From: Streptomyces mexicanus
GTDB taxonomy: Bacteria > Actinomycetota > Actinomycetes > Streptomycetales > Streptomycetaceae
Length of the DNA stretch: 64,000 nt
NCBI RefSeq assembly: GCF_902506575.1
Contig: NZ_LR732544.1
Location: 5,568,065 to 5,632,064, forward strand
Reading direction: 5' to 3'
The notes below the pieces were generated by a model. That model ran no database searches, had not been told where the DNA came from, and saw only the letters and a list, made by a program, of their open reading frames with translations. Positions within the stretch are counted from its first letter, which is position 1. Every line of letters starts with the position of its first letter. This document shows, in pieces, positions 50,001 to 60,200 of this stretch. A program made the position numbers and the translations under genes.

Positions 50001-51278
50001 CTCGGCGCCCATGTGCTGGTAGTCGACGGGGCGCCAGCGGGCGGAACCGGCGTCGCGCACGCGGGCCAGGTGCTTGACCGCCTCGAAGAGGTGGCGGTTG
50101 GCCAGGCGCGCACCGTGCAGCGGCTCGTCGGCGGGGGTGTCGTTGAACAGTCCGCCGAGTCCCTTCAGGCCCAGCTCGGGGCGGCCCTCCTCGGAGCCCA
50201 GCGCCTCGATGAGCAGGTTCAGGGCGCGGTACCGGTCGTCGTGAGCGGTGCCCAGGCGGCGCAGGGCGTGGCGGCGCAGGCGGGCCGTGGAGAAGTAGCG
50301 GGTGAAGCGGTCGCGGGTCACCTCGTCCGCCGCCGGGTCCAGCAGGGCGCCCCGGTCCTCGGCGACGAAGAGGAAGATCATGCGGTAGACGAGCCGGAGC
50401 AGAGCCGTCTGGAAGGCATGGACGTCCAGGTTCTCGCGCAGCTTGTGGTTCTGCGGGTGGCTCAGGAAACCGGTGCCGAGGACGGTGAGGGCCGCCTGCA
50501 CGCCGTCGCGGAAGTGGTCGAGCGCGCGGCTGCCGGACTCGATGGCGACCGTCCGCCACTTCTCCAGCCAGCACCCCGAAGGCGCCGCCCCCTCCGGCAC
50601 CTCGAACCGCGATGCGTGCAGCAGGCTGTACAGCAGCACGAATTCGCTGAACAGCTCGCCGTCGAACAGCGCCTCCAGGTCGAACTCGACGTACGCGGCC
50701 GTGGAGAAGGACGACGAGTCGCGCAGCAGGCGCAGGCGGCGGCCGTTGGTGAGGATCGCCCACAGGTGGGCCTCGGTGCGGTTGAGGCAGTCCTGAAGCA
50801 TGGACTGGGGCGGGACCTGGCCGGGGGCCGGGCGCTTGTCCAGTTCCTGGTTCCAGGGGATCAGGTGGATGAGCGCCGGGCCGTGGCGGTGGGAGACTGG
50901 GAACCGCTTCTCCGGGTCGGAGTCGGCGGGGATGCCCGCCGCGCCGACCTCCGTCAGGGCGCCGAAGTCCAGCTTGCGGAAGAGCTGGGCGAGCCAGTCG
51001 GTGCCGGCGCGGCCGGTCGGGTCGGCGGCGGGAGCCCCGGTGTTCGGGTCGGAGGGGAGGGCCGTGCGCAGGTCGCGCCAGAGCGGCTTGAGGTACTCCC
51101 AGGCGCGCTCGGCCTCGTCGCGCACGGGGACCGACGCGGGCAGGCCGTAGTCGGCGGGCTTGGTGCCCGGCAGGTTCCGTGCCTCGGCGATGCGCAGGAG
51201 CATGTCGGCGGGGAGCAGTCCGCCGACGGTGGTGACGGCGGTGAAGGCCAGGGTGGTGCGGGCGGCGGCGACGGGCAT
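47100..51278 (-). CDS. Large Eco57I/DrmMI-type adenine-specific DNA methyltransferase
   Basis: A 1392-residue protein. The N-terminal ~450 residues are a helical domain. The methyltransferase core has the SAM motif VCAPACGSGHFLVAAARRIA near 515-530 and the catalytic NPPWD near 802, which is the N6-adenine type. The long C-terminal part is the likely target-recognition region (PIFRNRRDANLTTEIYRRF ... LPLNWIQDTG). PglX, DrmMI and Eco57I enzymes share this layout; no separate nuclease motif was recognised. The start overlaps the SNF2 gene stop (ATGA at 51278). The target-recognition part (about 47700-48800) has visibly lower GC and more varied codon use than its flanks, as expected for a swapped specificity module. 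Confidence 0.88.
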   Translation of the reverse strand: MPVAAARTTLAFTAVTTVGGLLPADMLLRIAEARNLPGTKPADYGLPASVPVRDEAERAWEYLKPLWRDLRTALPSDPNTGAPAADPTGRAGTDWLAQLFRKLDFGALTEVGAAGIPADSDPEKRFPVSHRHGPALIHLIPWNQELDKRPAPGQVPPQSMLQDCLNRTEAHLWAILTNGRRLRLLRDSSSFSTAAYVEFDLEALFDGELFSEFVLLYSLLHASRFEVPEGAAPSGCWLEKWRTVAIESGSRALDHFRDGVQAALTVLGTGFLSHPQNHKLRENLDVHAFQTALLRLVYRMIFLFVAEDRGALLDPAADEVTRDRFTRYFSTARLRRHALRRLGTAHDDRYRALNLLIEALGSEEGRPELGLKGLGGLFNDTPADEPLHGARLANRHLFEAVKHLARVRDAGSARWRPVDYQHMGAEELGSVYEALLELVPKHSAADRTFELIDRIGNDRKKTGSYYTPTELTETLLDSTLDPVIDDAVKRGERRASAEGHPDPSDAIVEELLSLTVCAPACGSGHFLVAAARRIAKRVAAVRDRNPEPTAESVRHARHEVVSRCVYGVDLNPMAVELAKVSLWLEAMEPGRPLGFLDAHIKHGNGLIGATPALMRDGIPDRAFKKTEGDDEAWARQLLNRNTEERKGQGSLFETETETKVANASFARGLRRITASPDDNLADVRRKEAAYRDWSASDEYRHALHLADAWCAAFVWVKREDAPPAITHKVFRDLEDPAGDAAPQSVHDEIARLRKQYAFFHWHLEFPEIFTVPEDGAASADTGAVDPATGWAGGFSCVVGNPPWDRSEFEDKKYFSVVEPSIAELTGAAMRKRITEWLQRNPTEAERYQTARRTLKSTFMFAANSGVFPLCAQGLTAGGVTKLQTDQLFTELFSNVCSPTGRFGSIIPTAIATNAGGQFLFGDFVRRGVLASLLDFENRRPTSPALPKGGKWFESVHPGYKFCLLSLTGRAQREAAARFGFFLSDITDLDNPENVFTVAPEDLALINPNTGTLPIFRNRRDANLTTEIYRRFPVLQNETARDGNPWRIDFKYIFRSANDRDILRTRADLEEEGWQLQGNAFVRGDERMLPLYEAKMVDFFNHRAADVIKSATAVNRQNQPRYLSVNELQDPTRQSLPLNWIQDTGTILTERNGREVEVPGVSMRLAEARWEHDWLCGWCDVTASTNERTAIPAFIPRVAALHTFPLMLPRVAPPLVAALVATQSSLVFDFVSRQKISDAHMKLFIWKQLPVPTPAQLEPHVPFLLPRVLELVYTACDMTPLARDLGDEGEPFRWDEDRRAQLRAELDAFFFHLYGISREDTDYVLESFQSESGGLKNNEIAKYGEYRTKRLVLAEYDRMAAAGLTLENPLVEGEGGTYRSTLTPPPGQGPRHD

Positions 51279-54223
51279 CAGGCTTCGGCTCCGGACACGG
51301 TAGAGGCGGGCTGCGGCAGGTAGACGTACACGCCGAGGACGTCGGCGGGCTCCTGCGGGACGACCTTCAGGCCGCGGACGATCTCCTCGTTGGCCTTGCG
51401 CACCCGGCGGTGCGAGGCGTCGAGTTCGGCGGCGAGAGCTTTGCCGTACTCGGTGAGGTGGGCGGACAGGTCCGGCAGGCCGTCCAGAGCACGGGTGATG
51501 GCGTTGCGGGCCATCTGCTCGTGCGTGTTGGCGGTGGCACGGGCCGCCAGGAGCGCGGTGGCAGCGTCGTCGTCCAGCCAGCGGGCGCGCGACGGCATGC
51601 CCTCGAAGGCGAGCAGGCGGGCGTCCTCCGCGACCAGCTGCCGCTCGCCGGAACGGGACGGCAGCGTGAGGTGGAAGCGGTAGCGGACCAGCAGCAGCGT
51701 GGTGCGGGTCGCCACCGCGTCCGTCGTGACCACACCGCAGCGGCGGGCCGGGCGGGGGCCGGGAGTGTTCGCGTCGAGCGCCGAGTCCAGGACATACGAG
51801 GCGATGGCGGCGATCGCCGGGTCGGTGCGGACCAGCGCCGCCTCGCCGCGGGCGATCGCCGGCGACGTACGGACCGGGATCTCCCGGTCCTCCTCGATCA
51901 GCCCGCCGCCGAGCGTGGCGGCGAGCGCGTCGCGCAGGCCGGCCGGGGCCCCGCCGAGCTGGGCGGTGAAGTCGCCGCTGCCGTCGCGGGCGTCGCGGAC
52001 CAGCGCGTCCAGGTCGCGCAGCGCCTCCAGGGCGAACTCGCGCACCTCGTCGGCGCCGCCGAGCGCGGCCCGTACGGCGGCGACCTCGCGGGCCACCTCC
52101 TCCGGGTGGATGGCACGCTGCGCGTACTTCGAGCGGGAGGTCTTCTCCCGCTCCGCGGCCGAGGTCCACTCGCGTTCGATACGGTCGAAGGACTCCTGGT
52201 GACCGGGCAGCTCGAACAGGCTCTCCTGGCTGCCCTGCCGGCCGTGCAGCAGCAGCCACTCGACCACGGCGTCGGTGACGCCGGACGCCGTCTCGTCGGG
52301 GACGGAGACGGAGATGCCGAGGTCCTTCTTGATCTGCCGGTGCTTCTTGAACAGCACCTCCAGGACCTTGCCGTCGATGCCGTTGTCCTCGCCGTACATG
52401 GTGATGACACGGACCTGGTCGCGCTTCTGCCCGTAGCGGTCGACGCGACCCTCCCGCTGGTCGTGGCGGGTGGGGTTCCACGCCAGGTCGTAGTGGACGA
52501 CGGCGTCGAAGTAGTGCTGGAGGTTGACGCCCTCGGCAAGGCAGTCCGTGGCGATCAGCACGCGGCGGACGGCGGGGTCGCCGGCCTCCTCGGCGGAGTC
52601 GGCGGCGAGCTGCTCGATGCGCTCCAGACGCTGCTGCGGGGAGAGCATGCCGGTCACCGAGGCGATCTTCGTCTTCTTGCCGAGCTTGCCCTCCAGCTGC
52701 TCGGCGAGGTACTCGGCGGTCGGGATGTAGCGGCAGAAGACGATCGGGTGGTAGCCGTCGGCGATCAGGCCCTTCAAGTGACGGATGAGCGCCTTCAGTT
52801 TCGCGTCCTGCGCCGGACCCACCAACTGCGCGGCCCGCTCGGACAGTTCCAGCAGCCGGGCGCCCGCCTCCTCGGACTCGGCGGCGCCCGGCGCGACGTC
52901 CATGCCTTCCAGGCGGTCGTTCTCGGCCGAGTCCGCGGCGACCGGAGAGCCCAGCGCGTCCGCCTCCTGCGCGGTGCGGGCGGCGGCGGACTCGGACCGC
53001 GTCTTCAGGGTCTGGGCGGCGGCCGCGGGGGAGGACACCATCGAGCGCAGCAGCGCGATCACCGACCACCAGGCGATCCGGGACTCCCGCTTGCCCTGCT
53101 CCCCGGCCGCCGCGACCCGGTCCCGCGCGTAGGCGATGGCGTCGTCGAGCAGCGCCCGGTAGGCGGGCGTCAGCTTGTACGGCTCGTCCTTGGTCCAGCG
53201 GTCGGACGGGAAGGCCGTCCGCTCCGCGAGGGAGTCGTCGGCGAGACCGTCCTCCTTGGTGAGGTAGTCGCGGACGTCGGCGCGCTTGCGGGCCACGAAG
53301 TGCTCGGCGAGCTTCGCGCGCCCCGCCGGGGAGTCCAGGTCCAGCGTGGCCAGCTCGGGCCGCACCAGGCCGAGCAGGTTGCGGAACGCGGACTCCTTGC
53401 CGGAGTGCGGGGTCGCGGTCAGCAGGAGCAGGTGCCGGTCCGCCTTGGCGGAGACCCTGCGCAGCAGCTCGTAGCGGAGCTGGTTCGCCGCGGACGACGT
53501 GCCGCCCTGCGCGGAGTCGTCCGCGGCCACACAGGTGTGCGCCTCGTCGACGATCACCAGGTCGGGGCAGTGGCGTACGAAGTCCTCGCGGTGCCGGGTC
53601 GACTTGATGAAGTCCGTCGAGATGATCGTGTACGGGTGCCTGTCGAACAGGGACTGGCCCAGCTCCAGGCCGCGCTCCAGACGGGACACGGTGGACGCCA
53701 GGACCAGTTCGGCGTCGATGCCGAACTTCTCCCGCAGCTCGGACTGCCACTGCTCGGCCAGCGCGGGCGAGCACAGCACCGCCAGCCCGGACGCCTCGCC
53801 CTGGGCCAGCAGCTCCTTGGCGATCAGACCCGCCTCGACCGTCTTGCCGATGCCGACGTCGTCCGAGATCAGCAGCCGCACGGTGCGCTGCCGCAGCGCC
53901 ATCAGCAGCGGCACCAGCTGGTAGGCGCGGGGCTCCACGGCGATCGACGCGAGCGAACGGAACGGGCCCGCGCCCGAGCGGAACCCGATGCGCAGCGCGG
54001 TGCGCAGCAGGCCGGCGGCCCGCTGGTCGCCCAGGTCGGCCGGGCTCGGCGCCGCGAACTCGGCGGGACGCACCTCCTCGAAGGCGGGGAAGACGGCCGC
54101 GATGTCGTCCTCGCTCCCGCCCAGGGGGCGCAGCACCAGCATGTCGGGGGCGCTCTCGGGCAGCACCACCCATTCCCGGCCACGGGCGGCGACCAGGGAG
54201 CCGGCTGTGTACGTGAGGCTCAT
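51278..54223 (-). CDS. drmD: DrmD-like SNF2 helicase
   Basis: A 981-residue Swi2/Snf2 ATPase. Motif I is SDDVGIGKTVEAGLI near 119-133, the DEAH box is IVDEAHTC near 224, motif III is LLTATPHSG, and motifs V-VI are DCLAEGVNLQHYFDAVVHYD and REGRVDRYGQ near 560-595. The N terminus (AGSLVAARGREWVVLPES) and overall length match the DISARM class 1 protein DrmD. It lies between the kinase-helicase gene (40 bp upstream) and the methyltransferase (overlapping), as in class 1 DISARM where drmD precedes drmMI. Confidence 0.87.
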   Translation of the reverse strand: MSLTYTAGSLVAARGREWVVLPESAPDMLVLRPLGGSEDDIAAVFPAFEEVRPAEFAAPSPADLGDQRAAGLLRTALRIGFRSGAGPFRSLASIAVEPRAYQLVPLLMALRQRTVRLLISDDVGIGKTVEAGLIAKELLAQGEASGLAVLCSPALAEQWQSELREKFGIDAELVLASTVSRLERGLELGQSLFDRHPYTIISTDFIKSTRHREDFVRHCPDLVIVDEAHTCVAADDSAQGGTSSAANQLRYELLRRVSAKADRHLLLLTATPHSGKESAFRNLLGLVRPELATLDLDSPAGRAKLAEHFVARKRADVRDYLTKEDGLADDSLAERTAFPSDRWTKDEPYKLTPAYRALLDDAIAYARDRVAAAGEQGKRESRIAWWSVIALLRSMVSSPAAAAQTLKTRSESAAARTAQEADALGSPVAADSAENDRLEGMDVAPGAAESEEAGARLLELSERAAQLVGPAQDAKLKALIRHLKGLIADGYHPIVFCRYIPTAEYLAEQLEGKLGKKTKIASVTGMLSPQQRLERIEQLAADSAEEAGDPAVRRVLIATDCLAEGVNLQHYFDAVVHYDLAWNPTRHDQREGRVDRYGQKRDQVRVITMYGEDNGIDGKVLEVLFKKHRQIKKDLGISVSVPDETASGVTDAVVEWLLLHGRQGSQESLFELPGHQESFDRIEREWTSAAEREKTSRSKYAQRAIHPEEVAREVAAVRAALGGADEVREFALEALRDLDALVRDARDGSGDFTAQLGGAPAGLRDALAATLGGGLIEEDREIPVRTSPAIARGEAALVRTDPAIAAIASYVLDSALDANTPGPRPARRCGVVTTDAVATRTTLLLVRYRFHLTLPSRSGERQLVAEDARLLAFEGMPSRARWLDDDAATALLAARATANTHEQMARNAITRALDGLPDLSAHLTEYGKALAAELDASHRRVRKANEEIVRGLKVVPQEPADVLGVYVYLPQPASTVSGAEA

Positions 54224-54263
54224 GAGATGTCTCGGTTTCCTTGGTGTCGGCAGGGCGCGGCGG

Positions 54264-57200
54264 TCAGCGCAGGCGGAAGTAGGCGGCGTTGTGCTCGACG
54301 ATGGTGTCCCAGTCCGCGTCCGCGGGGAACCGCAGGACGTCCCAGCCGGCGTCCTCCAGGCGGTAGCCGGCCTCGACGTCGCGGGTGGAGTCGGGCGTGC
54401 GGCCGGGAAGGTCGACGAACACGGCGAGGTGGGCGCCGTCCAGGCGGAAGACGAAGTCGGGGCGGGCCGCCGCGCCGTCGACGAAGACGTCGACCTCGTT
54501 CGGCAGCCGGTACCCCTTGGCCTTCAGCCAGCCGAGCAGATCACCCGCGGCCACGAGCGCCGCCAGATCGGCCTCCACCGGCGTCGGCGCGGCAGGCCGC
54601 GACGCGGTGGCCGGGGCGAGCCTGCGGAAGTGTTCGCTGCGGGACTCGCCGCGGTCCTCCCGCTCGGTGCGGGCCCGGGCCAGCCGTGCCAGCAGCGGGC
54701 GGGCGGCGTGCCGGCTCAGCTGCCGGTGGTGCGTCTGGTTGGCGTACGTCAGCAGGCAGGCGTAGCAGCCGCGGGCGCACTTCTCGCCGCCCTTGGGGCC
54801 GCCCTCGTCCTCGCCGGTGTCCGGGTCGAAGTGGCAGATCTCCAGGGCGGTCCGGGCGGCCTCGGCGAGGGCGTCCTTCTCGTGCTGGATCCGGCGCAGC
54901 ACACCGGCACCGCCCTCGGCGGCCTCCGTGAACAGCATGCGGCGGCGCGGGCCGTCCTCCGGCGGCAGCAGCTCCGCGGTCAGTTCGGAGTCCTCCAGCT
55001 CGAACGCCGCCTCGATGCCCCGCTCCAGCGCATACAGGAAGGACAGGGCCTCCGGCTCGGGCAGCGGCTCCTCCAGGGTGACCACGAGGATGTTGCGGCG
55101 GTCCTCCACGAAGGGCAACACCCGCTTCTTGCGGCGCTTCTCGTTGCCGTCCTCGTCAACCACCGGCATGCCGGTGCCCTCGATGGCGTCCGCCGCGGCC
55201 CGGTCGTTGAGCCAGCGGCCGTCGCCCAGGTCCAGCCAGTAGCCGTCCGGCTCGCCCTCCTTGGCGCGGACACGACCCAGGTTGGTGATGCGGACGGTCG
55301 CGGAGTCGCCGTAGTCCAGGTCGAGGACGGGCGTCCCGTCGGCGTCGGTGACGTGCGAGGTCAGCCGTCCCTTGCGGGCCCCGTGGTCCTGGAAGGCGTA
55401 CGACGTCTCCAGCCGGAAGCCGGCCCGGCGGCGCTCCTCCTCGTCCGAGGAGATCCGCTCGCGCGGCGTGGTGTACACGGTGTGCAGGTGGAGCAGGCCG
55501 GTGCGCTTGCCGCGCAGCTCCTCACCGCACATCGTGCACGTGTCGGTGCCCGGCTTCACGGGGTGGTGGTAGCCGCAGCCGTCGCAGCGCCTGGCCTCCG
55601 TCGTCGCCAGCTCGCCCGAGGCGTCCGGCGGCAGCTGCACGCGGGTCACCTGGTAGCGGGCGCCCTCGTGGTAGATGAGCGCGCCGGGACCGAACTCGCG
55701 GATCGCGAGGAAGCGCGGACGCTGCAGGTAGTCGCCGTCGGCGTTGCGGCGGTTGCCGGAACGCGGGATGTACGCGGCCAGCGGCAGCCGCGGGAAACTG
55801 TAGCCCGGCAGGAAGCCCTCGGAGGCCAGATACCGGTACGGGTTGAAGTCGCTCATCACCGACTTGCTGTCGACGGAGCGGTTCAGCAGCAGGTTCGTCT
55901 GCGTCTCGGCCTCCCGTCGGCGACTGCGCGCACGGCTCTGCTCGCCCGGGGACAGGGTGTGGTCGACGACGCGCTTGTTCTGCTCGTACTGGTCGATGAC
56001 GGCCGCCCGGAACAGGTCCCGCCACCGGTCGAAGGCGGCGTCGAACTCCGCCGGGGCCTGCTCGACGCGGTCCTCGATCCACTCGTCGTACCACCACGTC
56101 GTCTTCTCGAACTCGGCGATCAGCGGGGCGAGGACGGTCCGGGCGGTGGCGGCGGCGCGCCTGCGGGCGTCCTCGTCCAGCGACCGGCTGAGGATGTCGG
56201 CACGCAGCGGCAGCGGCATCCGCGGGTCGGGGCGGTCACTGCCGTCGGGGTCGTAGGCGACGTCGACGACCTCCGGGATCGCGGTGCCCAGCCTCATCCC
56301 GGTCTCCGCCAGCCAGATGCCCTGCAGGTGGGAGCGGACCAGGTCCTCGTTGGCGAGGTCCAGGCGCGGCGGGGCCACCTGCCCGGACACCATGTCCTGG
56401 GAGCGGCGGAAGTAGTACTGGTCGTGGCTGTTGCCGGTCGCGCAGTACGTCGTCACCAGCGCGGGCTGTCCGGAGCGGCCCGCACGGCCCGAGCGCTGCG
56501 CGTAGTTGGCCGGCGTCGGCGGCACGTTGCGCATCAGCACGGCGTTGAGCGAGGAGATGTCCACGCCCAGTTCCATCGTCGGCGAGCAGTACAGCAGGGG
56601 CAGTTCGGCGTTACGGAACTGGCGTTCCCGCTCCAGCCGGTCCTCGGGGGCGACCTGCGCGGTGTGCTCCCGCGCGTACAGGCCGGCCAGTTCGGCGGCC
56701 GCGGTGCGGTACAGGTCGCGGAAGAACGGGTTGACGCGCGGGCCCTCGCCGCTGCTGTAGGTGCGCGCCAGCGGGTCGATCGCGCCGCGCTGACCGTCCC
56801 CGGCCCGCCAGATCAGCGCGGCGGCCGACACCCGGTAGCCGGTGCGCTTCTGCGCCGCCCGACGGCGGTACGCCGGGCCGGAGTGCTCGGGCGTCGCCTC
56901 CACCTCGCGCACCAGGTCCGCCTCCCGCAGCACCTTCAGCAGGTCCTCGATGACGCACTGGACGTCGTCGAGCGGGAGGCCGCGCAGTTCCGGCATGTTC
57001 CGCTGCAGGTACTTGCCGAACTTGCCGCGCGCCGACAGGAACTTCGCGGAGCGCTCCATGCCCGGCCGGGAGCCGTACGGGTAGACCGTTCCGACGACCG
57101 GCCGGTCGCTCTCGCTCAGCACCCACGGCCCGGTCAGGCGCTCCTCGCTCGCCCGCTGCAGGGTGTCGAAGTCGTCACGGAAGTACTGCACGTCGATGGC

Positions 57201-60200
57201 CAGTTCGCGCCGCATGTAGTCGAGCAGGGTGCGGGAGACCTCCTCGCGCAGTGCCGGATCGGCGTCGCGCAGCACGGCGTGCGCGGACTGCCAGCGCTCG
57301 GGGTGCGCCGCGACCCAGCCGAGGTCCTCGTAGTCGATGCGCAGCAGACCCGTCTGCTCCAGGTTCGGCATGGTGATGCGCCAGCCGCGCTCCAGGTCGC
57401 GGTAGAGGCGGTAGCCGACGACGTCGCGGAAGGCCTTGGTCGCCCGGCGCTCCATCGACGGCGGCAGGTCGGAGCCGGCCGCGTAGTCGCGGGGCGTGAG
57501 GCCCATGACCTCGGTGACCGCCTCCGCGAGGTCGTCATGGCGCAGCCCCTCCTCGCCCGCCTGCAGCGCGGCCTGGTACAAGGCGCCGCGCAACTGGGTG
57601 ACCTGGGCGAAGTCGTTGAAGTGCCCGGCCTGCAGCGACGCGTCCTGCCGGTTGTCGACGAAGGTGAGGAGCTTGCGCGCCTCCTTGCCCAGGCTCTCCT
57701 CGGGCACCGCCCGCAGGGACTTCACGATCGACGCGGAGATCAGCGAGGTGGCAGAGGAACGCCCCTCCTGGTCGAGCGTCGCCAGCTTGGCGAAGTCACG
57801 GCCGCGGGTCTGCTCGTAGGAGACCTGGCAGTGCACGCAGAACAGGAACGGAGCCGGCACGAACGCCGCCACCAGGCCCTCGCCCGACTCGTTGCCGTAG
57901 GGATCGACGACGACGCGTTTGGGCAGCCGCGGCCTGTAGGACTTCTTGACGACCGTCACCCCCTGGGCGTCCGTCTCCAGCCACGACTCCGGAAGCCGCC
58001 GGTCGTCCACGGCCTTCTGCGGATCGGCCGGCCACTCGTAATCCTGGCCGGGCATGCCCAGGTACAGGTATCCCTCGCCGGCCCGGCCCCCGGAGGCGGA
58101 GGTGTCCCGGCGCGGCTCGTACCGGAACGCGCCGCCGTCCTCGGTGCGCCACACCGTCAGGTACTCCTGGCCGCACTCGCGGCAGAAGGCCAGCGGATAC
58201 AGCGGCTTGCCGTCGCTGCCGGGCTGCTCCAGCTGGTAGGTGCGGGTCAGCGGCCGGGTCAGCGGGTCCTCAAGGGTCGTGTAGACGGTGTCGCCCTTGG
58301 AGAGGAACTGGTGCAGCCGGAAGGCGAACAGCGGCCGCTCCGTGACCGGATGCTTGGCCTGCGCCCCCGCCTCAAGCGTCGTGCGGATCGCCTCCCGCAC
58401 GGTCTCCTCGGGCACGCCGGTCCGCGCGGTGAGCTCGGCCGCCGCCTCCTCCACGGTGCCCGGCGCGCGGCGGCGCAGCCGCCCCGTGCCCTCCTCGCGC
58501 TCCAGGCCGAACCGGGACTCCACCCAGCGGGCCAGCGGGTCCTTGGTCAGCGCCTCGTACGAGCGGGGCGCGGCGGGCACCCGCAGCCGCTCCGCGGGGA
58601 CGGTCTCGGGGGCCTCCTCGGTCGCCCGGACCAGGGTCTCGCCGATGACGCGCTGGGGCCGCACCGTCGTACCGAACAACCGGCCGGCGACCCTGGCCAC
58701 CTCGCGCTGCTGGTCCTCCCACGAGCCCTCGGTGGACATCGTCGCCGAGGTGCCGATGCACTGGAGGGTCGCCGACGCGCGGCAGGCCTCCCGCACCCGG
58801 CGGATCAGGAACGCCACGTCCGCGCCCTGCCGGCCCCGGTAGGTGTGCAGCTCGTCGAAGACGAGGAACTGCAGCCCCTCGGCCATGCGGATCAGGCTGG
58901 ACCGGTCGTCCGGCCGGGTCAGCATCAGCTCCAGCATCACGTAGTTGGTCAGCAGGATGTCCGGAGGATTCCGGCGCAGCTCCCGGCGGTCCTCGTCGGA
59001 CTCCTGACCGGTGTAGCGGGCGAAGGTGACCGGCTCACGGCCCTTGCCGAAGCCGTGACGCAGGTACTTCTCCAGCTCCCCGAGCTGCGAGTTGGCGAGC
59101 GCGTTCATCGGGTAGACGACGATCGCCCGCACCCGGCCGCCCGCGTCCGGCCCCGCCGCCTCGCGCTCCTTGAGCACCCGGTCCACGATCGGGACGATGT
59201 ACGACAGCGACTTGCCGGAACCGGTGCCCGTGGTGAGCACGTAGGAGTCCCCGGCCTGCGCGGCCTCGATCGCCTGCCGCTGGTGCAGATGGAACGTCAG
59301 CGGGCGGCGGTCCGGGCGCGGTGAGGTCTCCTTCTTGCCCGCCTGGAAGATCTCCGCGCACTTCGGGTGCAGCACCCCGTCCCGGACGAGGTCGGTGACC
59401 TGGCCGCCGTCGGCGAAGAACGGGTTCAGCGACAGCCACGGGTCCGGCCACTGCGACTTGGCCCGCAGGTCGTCCTCGACGAAGCCGGCGATACGGGCGT
59501 CGCGGATGACCGTCGCGCTCTTGGTGAAGTTCTCGTACTCGCTGATCAGGTCGGCGTGGATGCCGAAGACGTCCATCGCCTCCGGCAGGCGCGGCTGCCT
59601 GCGCGGGGCGGGCGCGGGCGCGGCCGGCGCCGGCTCGGGGAGCAGGGCCCTCAGCCGGGCCACCGGGTCCATGGCCCGCCAGTGCGGTGCGAGCAGCCCG
59701 GCCGTGTCGTCCTGCGCGAGGGCGAGCGGGACGAGCGCCTCGCGGACCATCGCCGCGTTCTCGGGCCGGTTCTCGGCGTCCTTCTCCAACAGGCGCTCCA
59801 CCAGCCGCACCAGCTCGGCGGGCAGGTCCGGGCGCACCAGGGTGAGCTGGGGCGGCTTCTCGTGCAGATGCTGCTGCGACAGCTCGTAGGGGGTCCTGGC
59901 GGAGAACGGCGGCCGTCCTATCAGCAGTTCGTACAGGATGCAGCCGAGCGCGTACAGGTCGGCCGACGCGGAGACCCGCTCGGCGCGGAACTGCTCGGGA
60001 GCCATGTACCGGGCCGTGCCCACGCTGACGCCCGTGCTGGTCAACCGCGTCTGGTCCGGATCGTCGACGACCGAACCCATGCCGAAGTCGAGGATCTTGA
60101 CGGTTCCGTCGCGGGTCAGCATGGCGTTGGCCGGCTTCAGATCGCGGTGCACGACCCCCGCGGTGTGGGCCGCGGTCAGGCCCGCGGCGACCTGCGAGCC